From Pomphorhynchus laevis (taxonomy: Eukaryota > Acanthocephala > Palaeacanthocephala > Echinorhynchida > Pomphorhynchidae): 64,000 nucleotides of DNA. Within the stretch, counting starts at the first letter, position 1, and every line of letters starts with the position of its first letter. Location of the stretch: assembly GCA_012934845.2 (NCBI GenBank), contig WNNJ02002059.1, forward strand, positions 120,930 through 184,929. Direction: 5' to 3'. Of the stretch, positions 1 through 11,582 are shown one piece after another. The notes under the pieces were generated by a model. The model saw only the letters and a list, made by a program, of their open reading frames with translations, searched no databases and had not been told where the DNA came from. A program made the translations under genes and the position numbers.

Positions 1-1033
1 CTGGTGTATTTATTAACAATCAAACTTTTTTGTTTTATTTACCTCGTGTTGATAAAACACAAACAACAAATATTTTAATATTAAAAAGTTAAGATATAAA
101 GTATTTTAAAGTTTTTAGCACGATTATTATACCGTTTATACCCTTTAATAGTAATATTTAATGTTATTAAATATTAAATGATATTATTATATAATTTTAA
201 AGATTGTATCATTTTTATAACTTTTAAATTGTATTTCAATGTAAATTATAAAATATTTTTATTCTTAATAACTACCACTAATGAAATATTGGAACTTCAA
301 ATATGTATAGATATAATATATAAAAAAATAAATTAATATTTAATCAAAAATATTTTGATATTAAAAATATCTACATTGTTAATATCTACATGTTAAGATA
401 ATGACACTTAGATAAAACCACATTTATCAAACGGACAGAATGAACAAGTACATCAATCGTTTTGTTCGCCGATTTTAAATCAAAAACAATGGCTATAGAA
501 GAATTAAATTGTGTTGGTATGTAAGATATCATTTATGTTGTCAATAAGACATCCCCCAAAATCACTGCCCGGTAATCGGAGGCAGAAAGTTAAACTTGCG
601 TTTAGGAAATTTTATTATAAATCGTATGTAAATCAGTCAGTAATCACGACGATTTGACATCCGACACTTTCTAAACTTATTTTGCTGGAAAATATAAAAC
701 TTAAAATGTACAATTTGATTTAGAAACGGATAAAAATTGCTAAGAATTAGTTTATTTATATTTCTGTGTATTATATTATTTTTTACAATCGCTCAGAACT
801 TACAATGTCTATCTATCCTTTGAGTATGTAATTGCCCCATTCTCTCAATCATCCCTATTTGAAACATTAGTGCACTACCGTCCTTCATCGATTTGTAATC
901 TTAAAAATAATCTCATTATTTTGATCTACCGTGTTCCGTTTTTTAAGAATTTGTCATTTTACCTGACTGCAATATATGTAATTGGAATTTTCAGACATGT
1001 ATCTAGTTTAACTAGCCAGTTACTCTGTTTTAC
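1..1033. other. AT-rich stretch, no gene seen
   Basis: Very AT-rich sequence with short open frames only. I looked on the minus strand for the NPC1 exon that should follow the one at 1034-1311 and saw no convincing continuation. Confidence 0.5.
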
Positions 1034-1311
1034 GTTAGAAGGATTCTTTTTAAAATATTCAGCAACGCTAAGTACAAGGCAATTGTTGTTGTCTGGGTGC
1101 AATGGCTTATAACAAATATTGCGCAAGCAGCCATAACTACCATTAAAACAGTTGAGTGATTCGATCTTGTTTTGAATATCCATCAATTCAATGATGTTGT
1201 TGTAATTCGAATATATGGGACCGAATATATTATTATTGTGAACAACAGTTGAAGTGATTTTCGGAACTAGAATAATTTGGGATATTCGTGGACTCAACCT
1301 TAACAAAATCT
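1034..1311 (-). CDS. Exon resembling NPC1, luminal loop (partial gene)
   Basis: A single open exon-sized block on the minus strand. It has an acceptor-like ACAG just before base 1311 and a donor-like AAC/GTAAAA after base 1034. The peptide contains FGPIYSNYNNIIELMDIQNK followed by a cysteine-rich part with KPLHPDNNNCLVLSV. This matches the NPC1 luminal pattern I recall (FGP, a DLQ-IENI stretch, then LAP-NNNC-ILSVLNYF). NPC1 is a lysosomal multi-pass membrane protein that exports cholesterol. Only this exon is recognisable here. The rest may lie beyond the left edge, in long introns, or be lost, so I cannot say whether the gene is alive. The reading frame carries no stop across 278 bases. Confidence 0.6.
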
Positions 1312-2930
1312 CTGTAATTTTTAGGTATGATGTCATTTTTGTGTTAGCTTTGCATATTTATAAAAACGATCGACTCGTTTGAAAGATCAATCGCTTCATT
1401 CGATTAGTTAGACACAATTAATTTTAAAAAGAAAATGTTACAAGATCGAAAAAAACGCCAAGATCGAAACTTAATCGATTAGTAACTCATGTCCATCAAA
1501 TAACATAAATTAAAATTAATGCTCCTTTTGTATAGCTACGGATACAAATTTAAACATACAATATTTAAATCGTTTAAATTTATAAAATTTATAATACAAT
1601 ATTTTCAACTTAATATTAATGATCCTTTTGTATAGGTACGAGTGATTAAATATTAAGTGCTTAAATATTGTAATATTTTAACTTGAGAACTATTATTTTG
1701 TTTAATTTTATTTTTAGGGTACCCTAATTACAAGATGCCTCAATTAAATTATCTAAATGATTTCTAAGAAAATAAATGTTAAATCTATGAATGTGATCAA
1801 TGTCACTCTACAATCAAGATCGAAAACTAATCGATTAGGAATTCATTAAAGCAGTTTAAACATTTGAAACCGTTTGAAACGATTAATAATTTCAAACGTT
1901 TATAATTTCAATAATTCGCTTATCGTTTACATTATAATGTATTAATATTATATATTTAATTTAAATATTTGGCTTAAAATATAATTTAGATTTATTTAAT
2001 TTTATTAAATAATAACTCATTAGCTGCAAAACTAGTTAGAAAATTTCATCTTGATTATAAGGTTACAAATTATACTGGTTAATATAACATTGTCAATCCT
2101 ATGGTGTTTTGCAAAATTTTGTCATTTTTATGTGTACAGGTGACCAAAGAAGGATATCTTTAATAATAAAAAAGCTTAGATTCCTGTTAATAGCAGCTAG
2201 CCATAAAAATGGTTTTAGTTCTTATGTCTGCTTTAGTTCTAAAGCAGACAACTCATTAGCTGCACAACTATTGAGGAGACCCCATGTCGATTATAAAGTT
2301 ATAAATTGATATTGCATATCCAAAACGTCGTAGTATATTTTCGCCAAGACTTTACAGTGAATTTTCGATCAAGTTGTGAGTTATCGCAAGCATCCTCAGT
2401 TAAAGTTTATTTTGTTTAGATGTTACCAAACATACAGACACCCTGGTTCAATTAAGGCTTTTCTCAATTGACACAAATATGTTGTTTAAAAGAATTTTGA
2501 TTTTTACTCTTTTAAAGGTAATATACAAACAAATAAACATTTTTCAGTTTAAATTAAAAGATTAAAAAATTAAAATATTAATTCATCTAAAATTTTTTCA
2601 TTATAAAATTTTCTCTACAACCGCTGGCGACAAGTACAATAAACGTAAATTTCATTTTATAAAAAATTCATTTCCTTTAACTACAGACCGTTCAAGTACT
2701 TCAAACCTCATTTAAAAAATTACTTCAAGAAATCCGTAATATATTATCTACGCTACATTAATATATCGATGTTTTATTTATTTCATCTAAGTAAATTCAT
2801 TTATTTAAAATGCCATGTCAGTATCCAGCAAAATTTCTTATTTGTTCAATTCGAAGTTTGATATTAAATGTCTTTTAGAGAAATTTTGGTTTTACAAGTA
2901 AAATAAGAGCCATAACTCTAAAAAATATGA
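1312..2930. other. AT-rich stretch with a diverged 58-bp direct repeat
   Basis: No gene is recognised. A motif beginning AACTCATTAGCTGCA occurs at 2014-2071 and again, diverged, at 2250-2308 (spacing 236). The second copy ends a 66-codon plus-strand frame (2109-2309) that has a possible acceptor at its start, but I recognise no protein in it. Confidence 0.4.
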
Positions 2931-2934
2931 AATA

Positions 2935-3235
2935 TTAAATAGTTTTACTGGAACAAAGAAGAAAATATGTTCATTTTACATAAAAAATACAATATTTCGA
3001 TAGACCCCGCAATCATCAGGATTAAAATTAAATGTTCACCAAATTTCGTTTTTTAACATTTATACAAAAAACAAGCATTGATGTGCCCCGCAATTCTACT
3101 TAAAAGAAAAAGAAAATACCGAGAAACAAAACAATCATAAAGTAACATTTTACACACATTTTAAAAACAACAAAAAACAGAATCATAAAACAAAATAAAA
3201 TTTAAATCATACATAAGTGACAAAAAATACGAATT
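2935..3235. repeat. Dispersed repeat, copy 1 (inverted relative to 18830-19165)
   Basis: The block running from the TAGTTTTACTGGAAC motif to the AAAACAAAATAAAATTTAAA tail is the reverse complement of 18830-19165, and in part of 11060-11345. Shared landmarks are the pair CCCCGCA and AAGCATTGATGTGCC, and the element ATCATCAGGATTAAAAT. It ends about 25 bases before the first LINE's ORF1. It is probably a non-coding mobile repeat, or the terminal part of a larger element. Confidence 0.6.
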
Positions 3236-3260
3236 TAATAATAATATACACAAGTAAGAA

Positions 3261-4524
3261 ATGAATGCTAAAACGCTATCGGAGCTTCAAAGCTCTACAA
3301 CTTTTGGTTATTTTACAATGAAATATGGTAGTAATGAACGATCTGGTTCAATTCTTTCGTCTACTGGAGACAATTCTAACCAGGTTAGTGATGTTTCGTG
3401 TTTATTAAATGCAGATAAGGGGCTGCTATCCCCGATTTTAAAATTAGCTAACCTGTGCATTATCAATTCAACAAAACCAATAGAGAAACACAATCTCTTC
3501 TCAACTTTTTTGCGAAAGTTTGTATCAATTCATCCAAACAGGGAGCTGTTCAATTCAGTGAAGATTTTGGACAATACTGTAAGAGTTTCCTTCCCGAATG
3601 CCTCTTTATTAAAGGAATACAAAGATTATTTTGACAAGCACCTTTTGGACTCTGGTTCCAGAATGTTGAAACCCTTTCAGTGCTCAGTTAAAATATCTAA
3701 TTTTCCATTGTTTCTAACAGAAGAAGATTTGATAACTCTGAAAAAATTGTATGGCCTCCAATCAGTGAGGCAAGTCCTAGGTAAGGGGGGGGCGACCCCC
3801 TCCCAGTGGCTTTTGCAAATACAGATCTTGATTCCGGTCTGCTTCTTTCTAAATCGTCAGCGAATCCTTTCCTAGGTTTTAACTTAGGATTCACTCTAAT
3901 TGACGAAGACCGACTCACATTCCCACACTGTAACAAGTGCCATGCCTGGGGCCACTGGTACTCTACATGCAGCAAGGCCTTGGTATGCGGTGTTTGTGGT
4001 GCTGGGGATTGTCAGTATGCTTTAAAAGGGGAAAGATGTCAGGCCTCCCCCTCTTGCGCTAATTGTGGAGGGGAACATCCGGCCTGGTCAAGGCGCTGCA
4101 GAATATTTAAAGAATATAAACAACTGTTTGTTAAGCCTAGAACCCCGATCAACTACGCCTCTGCTGCTGGTTCACCAGCCGACCGGATGTCAAACGCTGA
4201 CATCATTCAACTTCTTGATAACCAGAAACGAGTAATTTTTTCGCAATTTCAAACAATGATTGGACCTCTGCTATCCTCTTTTGTAGGGACAACAGCTGCC
4301 CCCATGCCTAACGAGCTTAAAACCCCCCCCACTCCAAGAAGAGGGGGCTTCGGCCAGAACAGTCCCACCCCCAAGGTGGGGAAGATGATCAAGGATAAGA
4401 AGGCTTCTCTGGGAAATGAAGATATTGCCCTGGGGGTACGACCCGCGACGGGGCTAGTGGCAGTGAGGGTAACCCTCCTGCACCTAGCTCTGTCTAGGTT
4501 GGCATCCCCCTTCCAACTAATTTA
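3261..4524 (+). CDS. LINE copy A ORF1, gag-like zinc-knuckle protein
   Basis: Starts at ATG 3261. The frame runs open to about 3785, where a run of G residues shifts it, and continues in another frame from about 3800 to the stop at 4522-4524. The N-terminal half has no strong motif. The C-terminal half carries three zinc-knuckle clusters: CNKCHAWGHWYSTC, CGVCGAGDC, and CANCGGEHPAWSRRC. This is the arrangement of the nucleic-acid-binding gag protein of Jockey-type LINEs, which packages the element RNA. A proline- and glycine-rich tail follows. LINE copies B and D have related ORF1 proteins with the same cysteine clusters, which confirms that the frame is real. Confidence 0.8.
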
Positions 4525-4529
4525 GCCCA

Positions 4530-7030
4530 ATGGTGAGTAAACCTGAGCCTTTTTCACTGAATATTCTTCAGTGGAATTCGGGAAATGCTTCTACCCTTAG
4601 ACTTTTATCTGGTAGAGACGCAGATGTTATAGTCCTTCAGGAGACGCGGTCTATCCGTCTCCCCCAGGACATTACTCGATTTATCCCTAAGCATGTATAT
4701 TCCCACTATACTCCGTACATAACCCCACCTCACTCCTATTTATCTCAAAACTCTGGACCTTAGTTAAATGATCTTTAAAGTCCTTTCTCCTGCTAAATTA
4801 CTCTTGTCCTGCCCTGTCTTGTCTAGAAGTTTCACTCGTTAAGAACGGTAATCGCCTCAGTCTAGCAAACGTCTACATTCGTCCAGGAGAGATTCACAAG
4901 AACCGTGACATTCTGGATGGTATTATCGATAGCGGCTATGACATTGTACTAGGTGACTTCAACGACAGAACTAATCGTTGAATTAATGCAGCTCTCCGCA
5001 GAGCCAGGAACGGTTACTTCATTCATAAACCACCGTCCCTCTCCTTTCATTTCACATCAACGAATTCACTCCTCGACTTATTACTGCTCCACGAGAGATG
5101 GTTGTTAAAACCCTTCTGCACGGAGCAGTCGCGACAGCATCTGTTCACATCTCATGATCTAATTCGCTAGCGGATAGAAGAGGAAACGCTGCTTCGGAGA
5201 AGATTCCACTTTGACCCGATCAGAGTGGCTTCCTTCCAAGCTGCTATCCAACGCTTCCCCCGAATTGGTAATGAGACTATAACCGAATTTAATTCCTACC
5301 TCTCTTCGCAAGCTACCGCATTACTTTCGACAACCTATAAAGGTCGCATTTTCAATCCCACTCCGACGAAACTTAAGGTTCTAGCAAAACTACTGAACCT
5401 CCCTAATCTCTCTTCTTCCGCCAGACAGACTCTCTCGAATGAATACTGGCGCACCAGATATTGGTTCCAGCTGAGTAGTGATAGGGCGAGCATTGCTCGC
5501 CTTAACCCTTCTCAGTCTTCCTTTTGGAAGATTTTCAAGGAGGAGAAGTTTGCTTGTTGGAGGGATAGGGCCTTGGGTTGGATCGGTAGAATTGGCCTTG
5601 ATAAAGTTTTAGAAGAGTCACTTGCCTTACACAACTATGGAGCCACTCAATCTCCGCAACCAATCCCGCCTTGGGGAGACTTCAGGAGTAGAGACTTATC
5701 TGTCACAGATATTCTCAAGGCCTGGGGGCCTCTTTCAAGCACCTCCAAAACCGTCCCTCCACTCTCTTCTCGTGTCTGTCAGCTTTTGACAACCGATCAA
5801 AGAAGGGAGGTGGTCATCACAATGCTATTAGCCACCCCATCTGATGTGGGCGTCATCAACATTAGCAAGATAATTGTTATTCCAAAAAAGTTTCCGGTCT
5901 CTTGTCCTAAAGACCTACGGCCCATTTCGATTCAAAATTCCCTCGTATCGATCTACGAAAAAGCGCTTGCGCGTAGAATCCGCGATCATCTGATTAGGCG
6001 AAATTTAATCCCACCTGGTTTCTGTGGGTTTGTCAAAGGTCGCTCGGTCCATTCAGCAGTTGGTGAAGTGCATCGGTTTTGTCAGGAGAACAGTCATCAG
6101 CTAGCTGTGGCAGCTTTCCTTGATTTTTCCGCTGCATTTGACCGCATCTCCATTCCCTTTGTTATCTCTTCTTTCAGGTCCCTCGGGTTGCCTGCGAGAA
6201 TTGTTAACAGGGTGGAGATACTGCTGTACACCAAGCGATTTTATTATGATGACGACCCTGATGCGCGTCAGTTCTACCCTATTACGGGTGTGCCTCAAGG
6301 TTCACCACTTTCTCCAATCTTATATCTTGCTGCCTCAATTATTCTATTTAAAATATTTAAACGTGAACAACGTCTAGTGGTGTACGCTGATGACACCACA
6401 GCCCTGTTCACTGGACGCAGGTGCAAAGACGTAGTCTCGGACATCAGCCGCTTCTTTGTAAGATTAAAAGACCCGTTGCCTAGATCCAACCTTGTTCTAA
6501 ACTCCGCTAAATCGCAGGTGGCTGTCTTTCATGGCTCCCCTGCAACCAAGAAAAAACTTAAGAGACTAGCACTCTCTACGCTCTTCTCTATATTTGCCTC
6601 CGAACCACTCCCTGTCTTCACAAGTCGAGTAAAATACCTGGGGTTCACCGTTTCGGTGAACTGGTCGGCGAAAGCCGACCTGGATAGACTCAAACGTATC
6701 CTGAAGAAAGCTAGGTGGGCTCTGAAACGGGCCCAGCATCTGTCGTTGAATGGGAAAACCCAGGTGCGCCTTTGGGGTACCTGGGCTATCTCGGGATTAG
6801 TCTTCTTCTCAAGAGGACGTCCCCCAGAGCAAAGGCTAAGGTTTCTTAAGCTCCTCGTCTCTCGTTTACCCAACATCGTCCGCACCGATTGGATTCTTCG
6901 GGAGGTGAAAGACCCCGGGTGGTTCAATCGGAAAGCGGCGTGCTGGATTGGTTGGGGGCTCAGATCCCCATTGAGTTGTGGCTTAAATAGGAAGAAGACA
7001 AAGAAATTGTTGACCTATTTTTTCTGTTGA
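4530..7030 (+). CDS. LINE copy A ORF2, APE endonuclease plus reverse transcriptase (broken in the endonuclease part)
   Basis: Starts at ATG 4530, six bases after ORF1 stops. The endonuclease opens with LNILQWNSGNAS and an LQETRS motif, and later has YDIVLGDFNDRT, the metal-binding core of APE nucleases. Stops at about 4760, 4980 and 5168 break this half. From 5225 to 7030 a 601-residue frame is open and carries the RT palm: FLDFSAAFDRIS, GVPQGSPLSPILY, and YADD at about residue 387 of that frame, followed by KYLGFTV. The C-terminus has no RNase H. This would be the enzyme that nicks target DNA and copies the RNA in place. The intact RT frame suggests a fairly recent insertion. Confidence 0.85.
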
Positions 7031-7110
7031 TTGACTGTTTATTTTTTTAACGGACTTCTTGTTAAACGACACTTCCATTTATGTATTTTTATTAAAGTCT
7101 TATTATTATA

Positions 7111-7565
7111 ATAAAAATAATGTAATAATAGAGTAATTAATTATAATTTAATCTAAAACAAAACAAAATAATAATACAATTAGAAAAAACATACGAACAA
7201 CATGCATACAACACAAAATTGAACAAACCGCATTGGAGCACACAAAAAAAAATAAATAAAAAAACATTTAAAACAAAATCATAAATTGAATAATTAAAAG
7301 AATGTAATAATAGAGTAATTAATTATAATTTAATCTAAAACAAAACAAAATCCTAGAACAATGAGAAAACAAACAAATTGAAAAATTAAAATAATGTAAT
7401 ATTGGAATAATTAATTATAATTCAATTTGAGGTTGAAATAAGATTTATTATTAAGCATTAAATATTAGCATAAATTAATCATGTTTTGATATTAAATAAA
7501 TCATGCTTTGATCAAAACCATCATTAGTGTTAAAAAATAATTTGATTAATTTTTTCTTGTATTCA
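7111..7565. repeat. AT-rich repeat cluster downstream of LINE A
   Basis: The motif GTAATAATAGAGTAATTAAT followed by TATAATTTAATC occurs at about 7120 and again at about 7303, with a diverged third copy at about 7395. Related sequence in reverse orientation lies near 11000-11100. No coding is seen. Confidence 0.5.
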
Positions 7566-8036
7566 AGACTGATAAAGATAACAAGCTTGTGGTTTTGTAT
7601 AAGGAGGAATATATGCGAATGGGTCTTTCATTACTAAATAGCCATAAATTTGTTAATTAAAACTGAGGCAATTATTTTCTAAAAGAAAATTTTTTGATCA
7701 GTTTTTAAAATCTTATCTTTCAAAAAATGCAAAATAGATTTTTTTACTTATTTCCGAAAACTCACAAAGTTCAACACAGTGTATAACCAATTGTAGCTTC
7801 ATATTCTAATTTTTCTTATAAAATTTTAAAGTTTATTGCTACCACTTTACGATTTCATATAGATGATAGTCATTTCTCATACATTAAGGATGGACCTTAT
7901 TTTTCTCGCTTAATCCGTGGACATAACGCTCTCGAACATTCATTGTTTACAGCTGATATCACCTCCCTCTACACTAACGTAGATGATTTTAAACTATTTT
8001 TTCACTATTTGATTTTAAACAAAAATATTAAATAAA
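7566..8036 (+). mobile_element. Penelope-like element fragment, RT N-terminal part (fossil)
   Basis: The plus-strand frames contain LVVLYKEEYMRMG, FYLFPKTHK, SYIKDGPYFSRLIRGHNALE and FTADITSLYTNV. These are characteristic of the reverse transcriptase of Penelope-like retroelements. The same region occurs at 9560-10150 and, reversed, at 10262-10745. The copy is broken and old, and ends abruptly in unrelated AT-rich sequence. Confidence 0.75.
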
Positions 8037-8098
8037 TCATGTTCGACCACATTTTTCCAAAGTACAGTTTGCATGGTTCCATGGACTGATAAAGATAA

Positions 8099-8196
8099 CA
8101 AATTAAATCAGCTAACTGAGTATACGTATTGTTATATAATTATAAAATAAACAAAACATAATAATGCTAAATCAAAATTTAATAATTAAATAATAA
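8099..8196. repeat. Direct repeat unit a (matches 8937-9034)
   Basis: About 98 bases from CAAATTAAATCAGCTAACTG through ATTTAATAATTAAATAATAA recur almost unchanged at 8937-9034. An inverted remnant (CTCAGTTATCTGAT) lies near 51190. Confidence 0.7.
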
Positions 8197-8508
8197 ATGA
8201 TATATATAATAATATAATATATATAATAATAAATAATATATGTGTTGCCTAAACCTAGTTTTTAACATTTGATATGTTTTTCCTATATATTGCAATCCAC
8301 ATGTGCATTGTATTAGATACACTACACCTGCGGTATTGCAGTTACAATTATTATTAATATTTAATGAAAAACATTTGTTTGTCGTATTACTTACGATACA
8401 ATTATTATTTATAACATCACAAACTATACAATTTTTTCTGTTACATTTAAAAGATCTAAAATTGAAATCATTAGTACTTACGTATTTTTCCAATATTGTT
8501 GAGTACAT
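8179..8508 (-). mobile_element. Penelope-like element fragment, GIY-YIG endonuclease domain (fossil)
   Basis: The minus-strand frame has a CNRKNCIVCD cysteine cluster, then GVVYLIQCTCGLQYIGKT and a TRFRQH motif. This is the zinc-finger linker and GIY-YIG nuclease that follow the RT in Penelope-like elements. GIY-YIG enzymes nick the target DNA for insertion. It lies in the opposite orientation to the RT fragment at 7566-8036, so the two are not one continuous element. The frame ends in simple AT repeats. Confidence 0.75.
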
Positions 8509-8936
8509 GTAACTTTTAAGTCATAATTTTTAACGTTGATTTTTCGGTGTCGCCACCTAGTTTAGTTGACTCAGACTAAACTTACAACGGGCCATCCAGC
8601 AGCATCTGACAGGGGGCTGCCCTGCTTAAGGCGGTTGCAGGCTGGAACAAGATCTATAAAGATCTACCACCTTCACTCCACGCGCTACGCGACCTAGCTA
8701 TTGGCCATTACCTGGTCTCTTAAACGTGATCACGTGAAGCAGTTTACATTTTAAAGTGTAAACACCTTGGGATGCAAACTTCTCCCTTTTTTAAGAATTA
8801 ATAATTCATGCTTGTTTGAAAATAAGAAAAAATAATAGTAAAGTCGTAACCAATAATACATAGTTTCAGTATTTCTGACAGAGGTCATATTACCGGGAAA
8901 ACAAAGTCCACAGGTCAATAATAACATGTCAGTAGA
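8509..8936. other. GC-richer fragment of unknown origin
   Basis: Bases about 8560-8720 are markedly GC-richer than their surroundings and read on the plus strand as ALLKAVAGWNKIYKDLPPS followed by HALRDLAIG. This looks coding but I cannot assign it; a mobile-element remnant is likely. The small palindromes CGTGATCACG and GTTTACATTTTAAAGTGTAAAC follow at about 8726-8762. Confidence 0.35.
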
Positions 8937-9034
8937 ACAAATTAAATCAGCTAACTGAGTCTACGTATTGTTATATAATTATAAAATAAACAAAACATAA
9001 TAATGCTAAATCAAAATTTAATAATTAAATAATA
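8937..9034. repeat. Direct repeat unit b (matches 8099-8196)
   Basis: Second copy of the 98-base repeat. The differences seen are few, for example TATACG versus TCTACG. Confidence 0.7.
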
Positions 9035-9119
9035 AAATTAATAATTGTTTTTAGATTTTCTATAATTTTAATCAAGTTAAAAAATAAAAAATAAAATTTA
9101 AAATAAACGTCATTTTTAT

Positions 9120-9275
9120 GAATTGACTAATAAATAACAGACGTTGTATCAGAATAAGAATTAGAGGTCATCAGGAGGAACTGCTATGCTATCAGGTTTC
9201 GGCCCCTAACTCCTCTACCCAACATAGCAGCGGGGCCAAATACATGCTAATGATGTATTTCCTCTGAAATAACTA
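9120..9275. repeat. Dispersed repeat, inverted copy at 50180-50280
   Basis: The stretch GAATTGACTAATAAATA through ATCAGAATAAGAATTAGAGG and GTCATCAGGAGGAACTGCTATG recurs as its reverse complement at 50180-50280. The continuation can fold: CTGCTATG pairs with CATAGCAG, and CGGCCCC with GGGGCC. It is probably the end of a mobile element. Confidence 0.6.
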
Positions 9276-9345
9276 TCTAGTATCTTATTCTAATGCAAAG
9301 TATATTATTTATTATCCATCCATAAAAATTTGCCACTTAAGAGTT

Positions 9346-9552
9346 TAAATTTATTCTTTATATTATTGTGTTGATTTATATATTTTACTATTTACTGCTT
9401 GATGTTATGTTTATAGTAACCTAGTTTAAAATATGTATCTATTAAATTATTTAAATGATTTTGAAGAAAGCCAATATCATTTACATATTGTTGCAATTCT
9501 TAAAATTTCATTATTTAATGTATTATATTTTATATTATATGGTATGCATGAT
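9346..9552. repeat. Dispersed repeat of about 207 bp (direct copy at 45663-45868)
   Basis: Runs from TTAAATTTATTCTTTATATT to TATTATATGGTATGCATGA. The second copy, 36.3 kb downstream, differs at only a handful of positions. Here it directly precedes the Penelope-like RT fragment, so it may be the untranslated leader of that family. Confidence 0.7.
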
Positions 9553-9559
9553 GATTTTG

Positions 9560-10150
9560 CATACCATGATGGTTTTGTGGTTTTGTATAAGGAGGAATAT
9601 ATGCGAATGGGTCTTTCATTACTAAATAGCCATAAATTTGTTAATTAAAACTGAGGCGATTATTTTCTAAAAGAAAATTTTTTGATCAGTTTTTAAAATC
9701 TTATCTTTCAAAAAATGCAAAATAGATTTTTTTACTTATTGCCGAAAACTCACAAAGTTCAACACAGTGTATAACCAATTGTAGCTTCATATTCTACTTT
9801 TTCTTATAAAATTTCAAAGTTTATTGCTACCACTTTACGATTTCATATAAATGATAGTAATTTCTCATACATTAAGGATGGACCTCATTTTTCTCGCTTA
9901 ATCCGTGGACATAACGCTCTCGAACATTCATTGTTTACAGCTGATATCACCTCCCTCTACACTAACGTTCCGCTCTCTGATGCTATACACATTGCAGCTG
10001 ATATATTAGCTCTTAACCCACCTTGTGATATTCTTCTTAATCATGAAGATTAACATACTCTCCTTACTATCTGTACTAATCGTTGCAATTTTATTTTTGA
10101 ATCTGTAATGTGGGATCAAAACAATCATACACTAAAATTTTACACATTTT
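9560..10150 (+). mobile_element. Penelope-like RT fragment, plus-strand copy (fossil)
   Basis: Same RT region as 7566-8036 but longer: VVLYKEEYMRMG, YLLPKTHK, SYIKDGPHFSRLIRGHNALE, FTADITSLYTNVPLSDAI and a trailing ICTNRCNFIF. Together with the minus-strand copy at 10262-10745 it forms an inverted pair whose shared part is highly similar. It is broken. Confidence 0.8.
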
Positions 10151-10261
10151 AAAACAAACAAAAAGAAAAAAGCAAAATCATAAAACAAAATAAAATTAAA
10201 ATAACAGCATAAATGACAAAAAAACATACAACCCTGTATAACGCAATTCTGATCAACCAAA
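10151..10261. other. Spacer between inverted Penelope-like fragments
   Basis: About 110 bases of A-rich sequence, similar to the tail of the dispersed repeat at 2935-3235 (a CATAAAACAAAATAAAATT core). Confidence 0.5.
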
Positions 10262-10745
10262 AATAAGTTGTTAACATAACGAAACTACCTGACAACTCAA
10301 TCAATACTATTGACAGAAGAATTTTCCCAATTCCTCATGTATAGGGCAATACAGGAGCAAGAGGGTTGCCCATTGCCAATCCATCGATCTGATCCCATAT
10401 TACAGCTTCACAAATAAAATTGCAACGGTTAGTACAGATAGTAAGGAGAGTATGTCAATCTTCATGATTTAGAAGAATATCACAAGGTCGGTTAAGAGCT
10501 AATATATCAGCTGCAATGTTTATAGCATCAGAGAGCGGAACGTTATTGTAGAGGGAGGTGATGGCAGCTGTAAACAATGAATGTTCAAGAGCGTTATGTC
10601 CATGGATTTAATGAGAAAAGTGAGGTCAATATTTAAAGTATGAGAAATGACTATCATCTATATGAAATCGTAAAGTGGTAGCAATAAACTTTGAAATTTT
10701 ATAAGAAAAATTAGAATATGAAGCTACAATTGGTCTAACAGTGTG
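10262..10745 (-). mobile_element. Penelope-like RT fragment, minus-strand copy (fossil)
   Basis: The minus strand reads the RT core, including the VPLSDAI region and LAMGNPLAPVLPY, the conserved block around the RT active site in Penelope-like elements. It faces the plus-strand copy at 9560-10150, so the DNA here could fold back on itself. It is broken. Confidence 0.8.
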
Positions 10746-11570
10746 TTGGTGTTAAACCCTATTTGGGCTATTAAGAAGGCCAAGTTTAAATCTTTAGAAC
10801 ATAAAAATAAAGTCTTTGGTCCTGAGAAAATACCATATTATATAGGAATACTATTTATTAGTAACAAGTGGCAAGTGGAATAGGATTTTTTCAAAGCTTA
10901 TTTACAATAACAAAAAATAGTAGTGTTAACGAAGTGCATATTTTTAACAGAAAATTGCCTCCAGAAATAACCTAATTTAATGCTTAATAATAAATATGAT
11001 TTTAATCTTATATTAAATTATAATTGATTATTCTAATAGTACATTATTTTATTTTATTTTTTTCAATTCGTATATTTTCTCAATGTTCTAAGATTTTGTT
11101 TTGGATGTTTTCATTCCATTTATTTATTCATTTTTTCTTTTGAAAAAATATCAAAATGATATTTTTGGAAGTTTCAAAATGCGTGTTGTTTAATTTTGTA
11201 TTGTATGCATGTTTTGTTTTTAAGTGAAAATGTGGGGAACATCAATGCTTGTATAGCAGGAGTTATCGAAATATTGTACTTTTATATAAAGGGGAATTAT
11301 TTTCTTCCTTATTCCAGTAAAACTATTTAAACTACAATATGTTTACAACGGCGTTTAAAGATTTATGATTATTAGTTGATCCACAGTTATTTTGATATTT
11401 AACGTCATAAGGATGGGGACGGGACGTTGAATATTAAATAAATTAGCATCTCAGTTATAATTGTTTATGCTTGAACTGTCGCAAGTTTTTTGAATCACTT
11501 GTTATATGATTTTGCTTTAAATAGGAGCCGTTCACGGTGTGTATTTTGAAATCTTCAACTTGTATTTACG
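10746..11570. repeat. AT-rich stretch with partial copy of the 2935-3235 repeat
   Basis: About 11060-11345 is a diverged copy, in the orientation of 18830-19165, of the repeat that is inverted at 2935-3235. Landmarks are ACATCAATGCTTGTAT, TTATCGAAATATTGTA and TTCCAGTAAAACTATTTAAA. The flanks hold no gene that I can see. Confidence 0.5.
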
Positions 11571-11582
11571 GCCTCAGGTCCA

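Larger units (their letters stand above)
3255..7110 (+). mobile_element. LINE family 1, copy A (nearly full length, inactive)
   Basis: A non-LTR retrotransposon with a gag-like ORF1, then a second frame with an APE-type endonuclease and reverse transcriptase. The 3' UTR ends in TCTTATTATTATAATAA. Four sister copies in this window end in the same TTATTA-rich tail, which fixes the 3' end at about 7110. There is no RNase H domain and ORF1 has zinc knuckles, which fits the Jockey/R1 side of the LINE tree. I cannot name the clade. Decay: ORF1 needs a frame change near a G-run at about 3785, and the endonuclease part carries stops at about 4760, 4980 and 5168. The RT part is open for 601 codons. 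Confidence 0.9.

Noticed and set aside
2109-2309. Short plus-strand ORF with a possible splice acceptor
   Set aside because: Part of it is a local repeat and no protein similarity was recognised.
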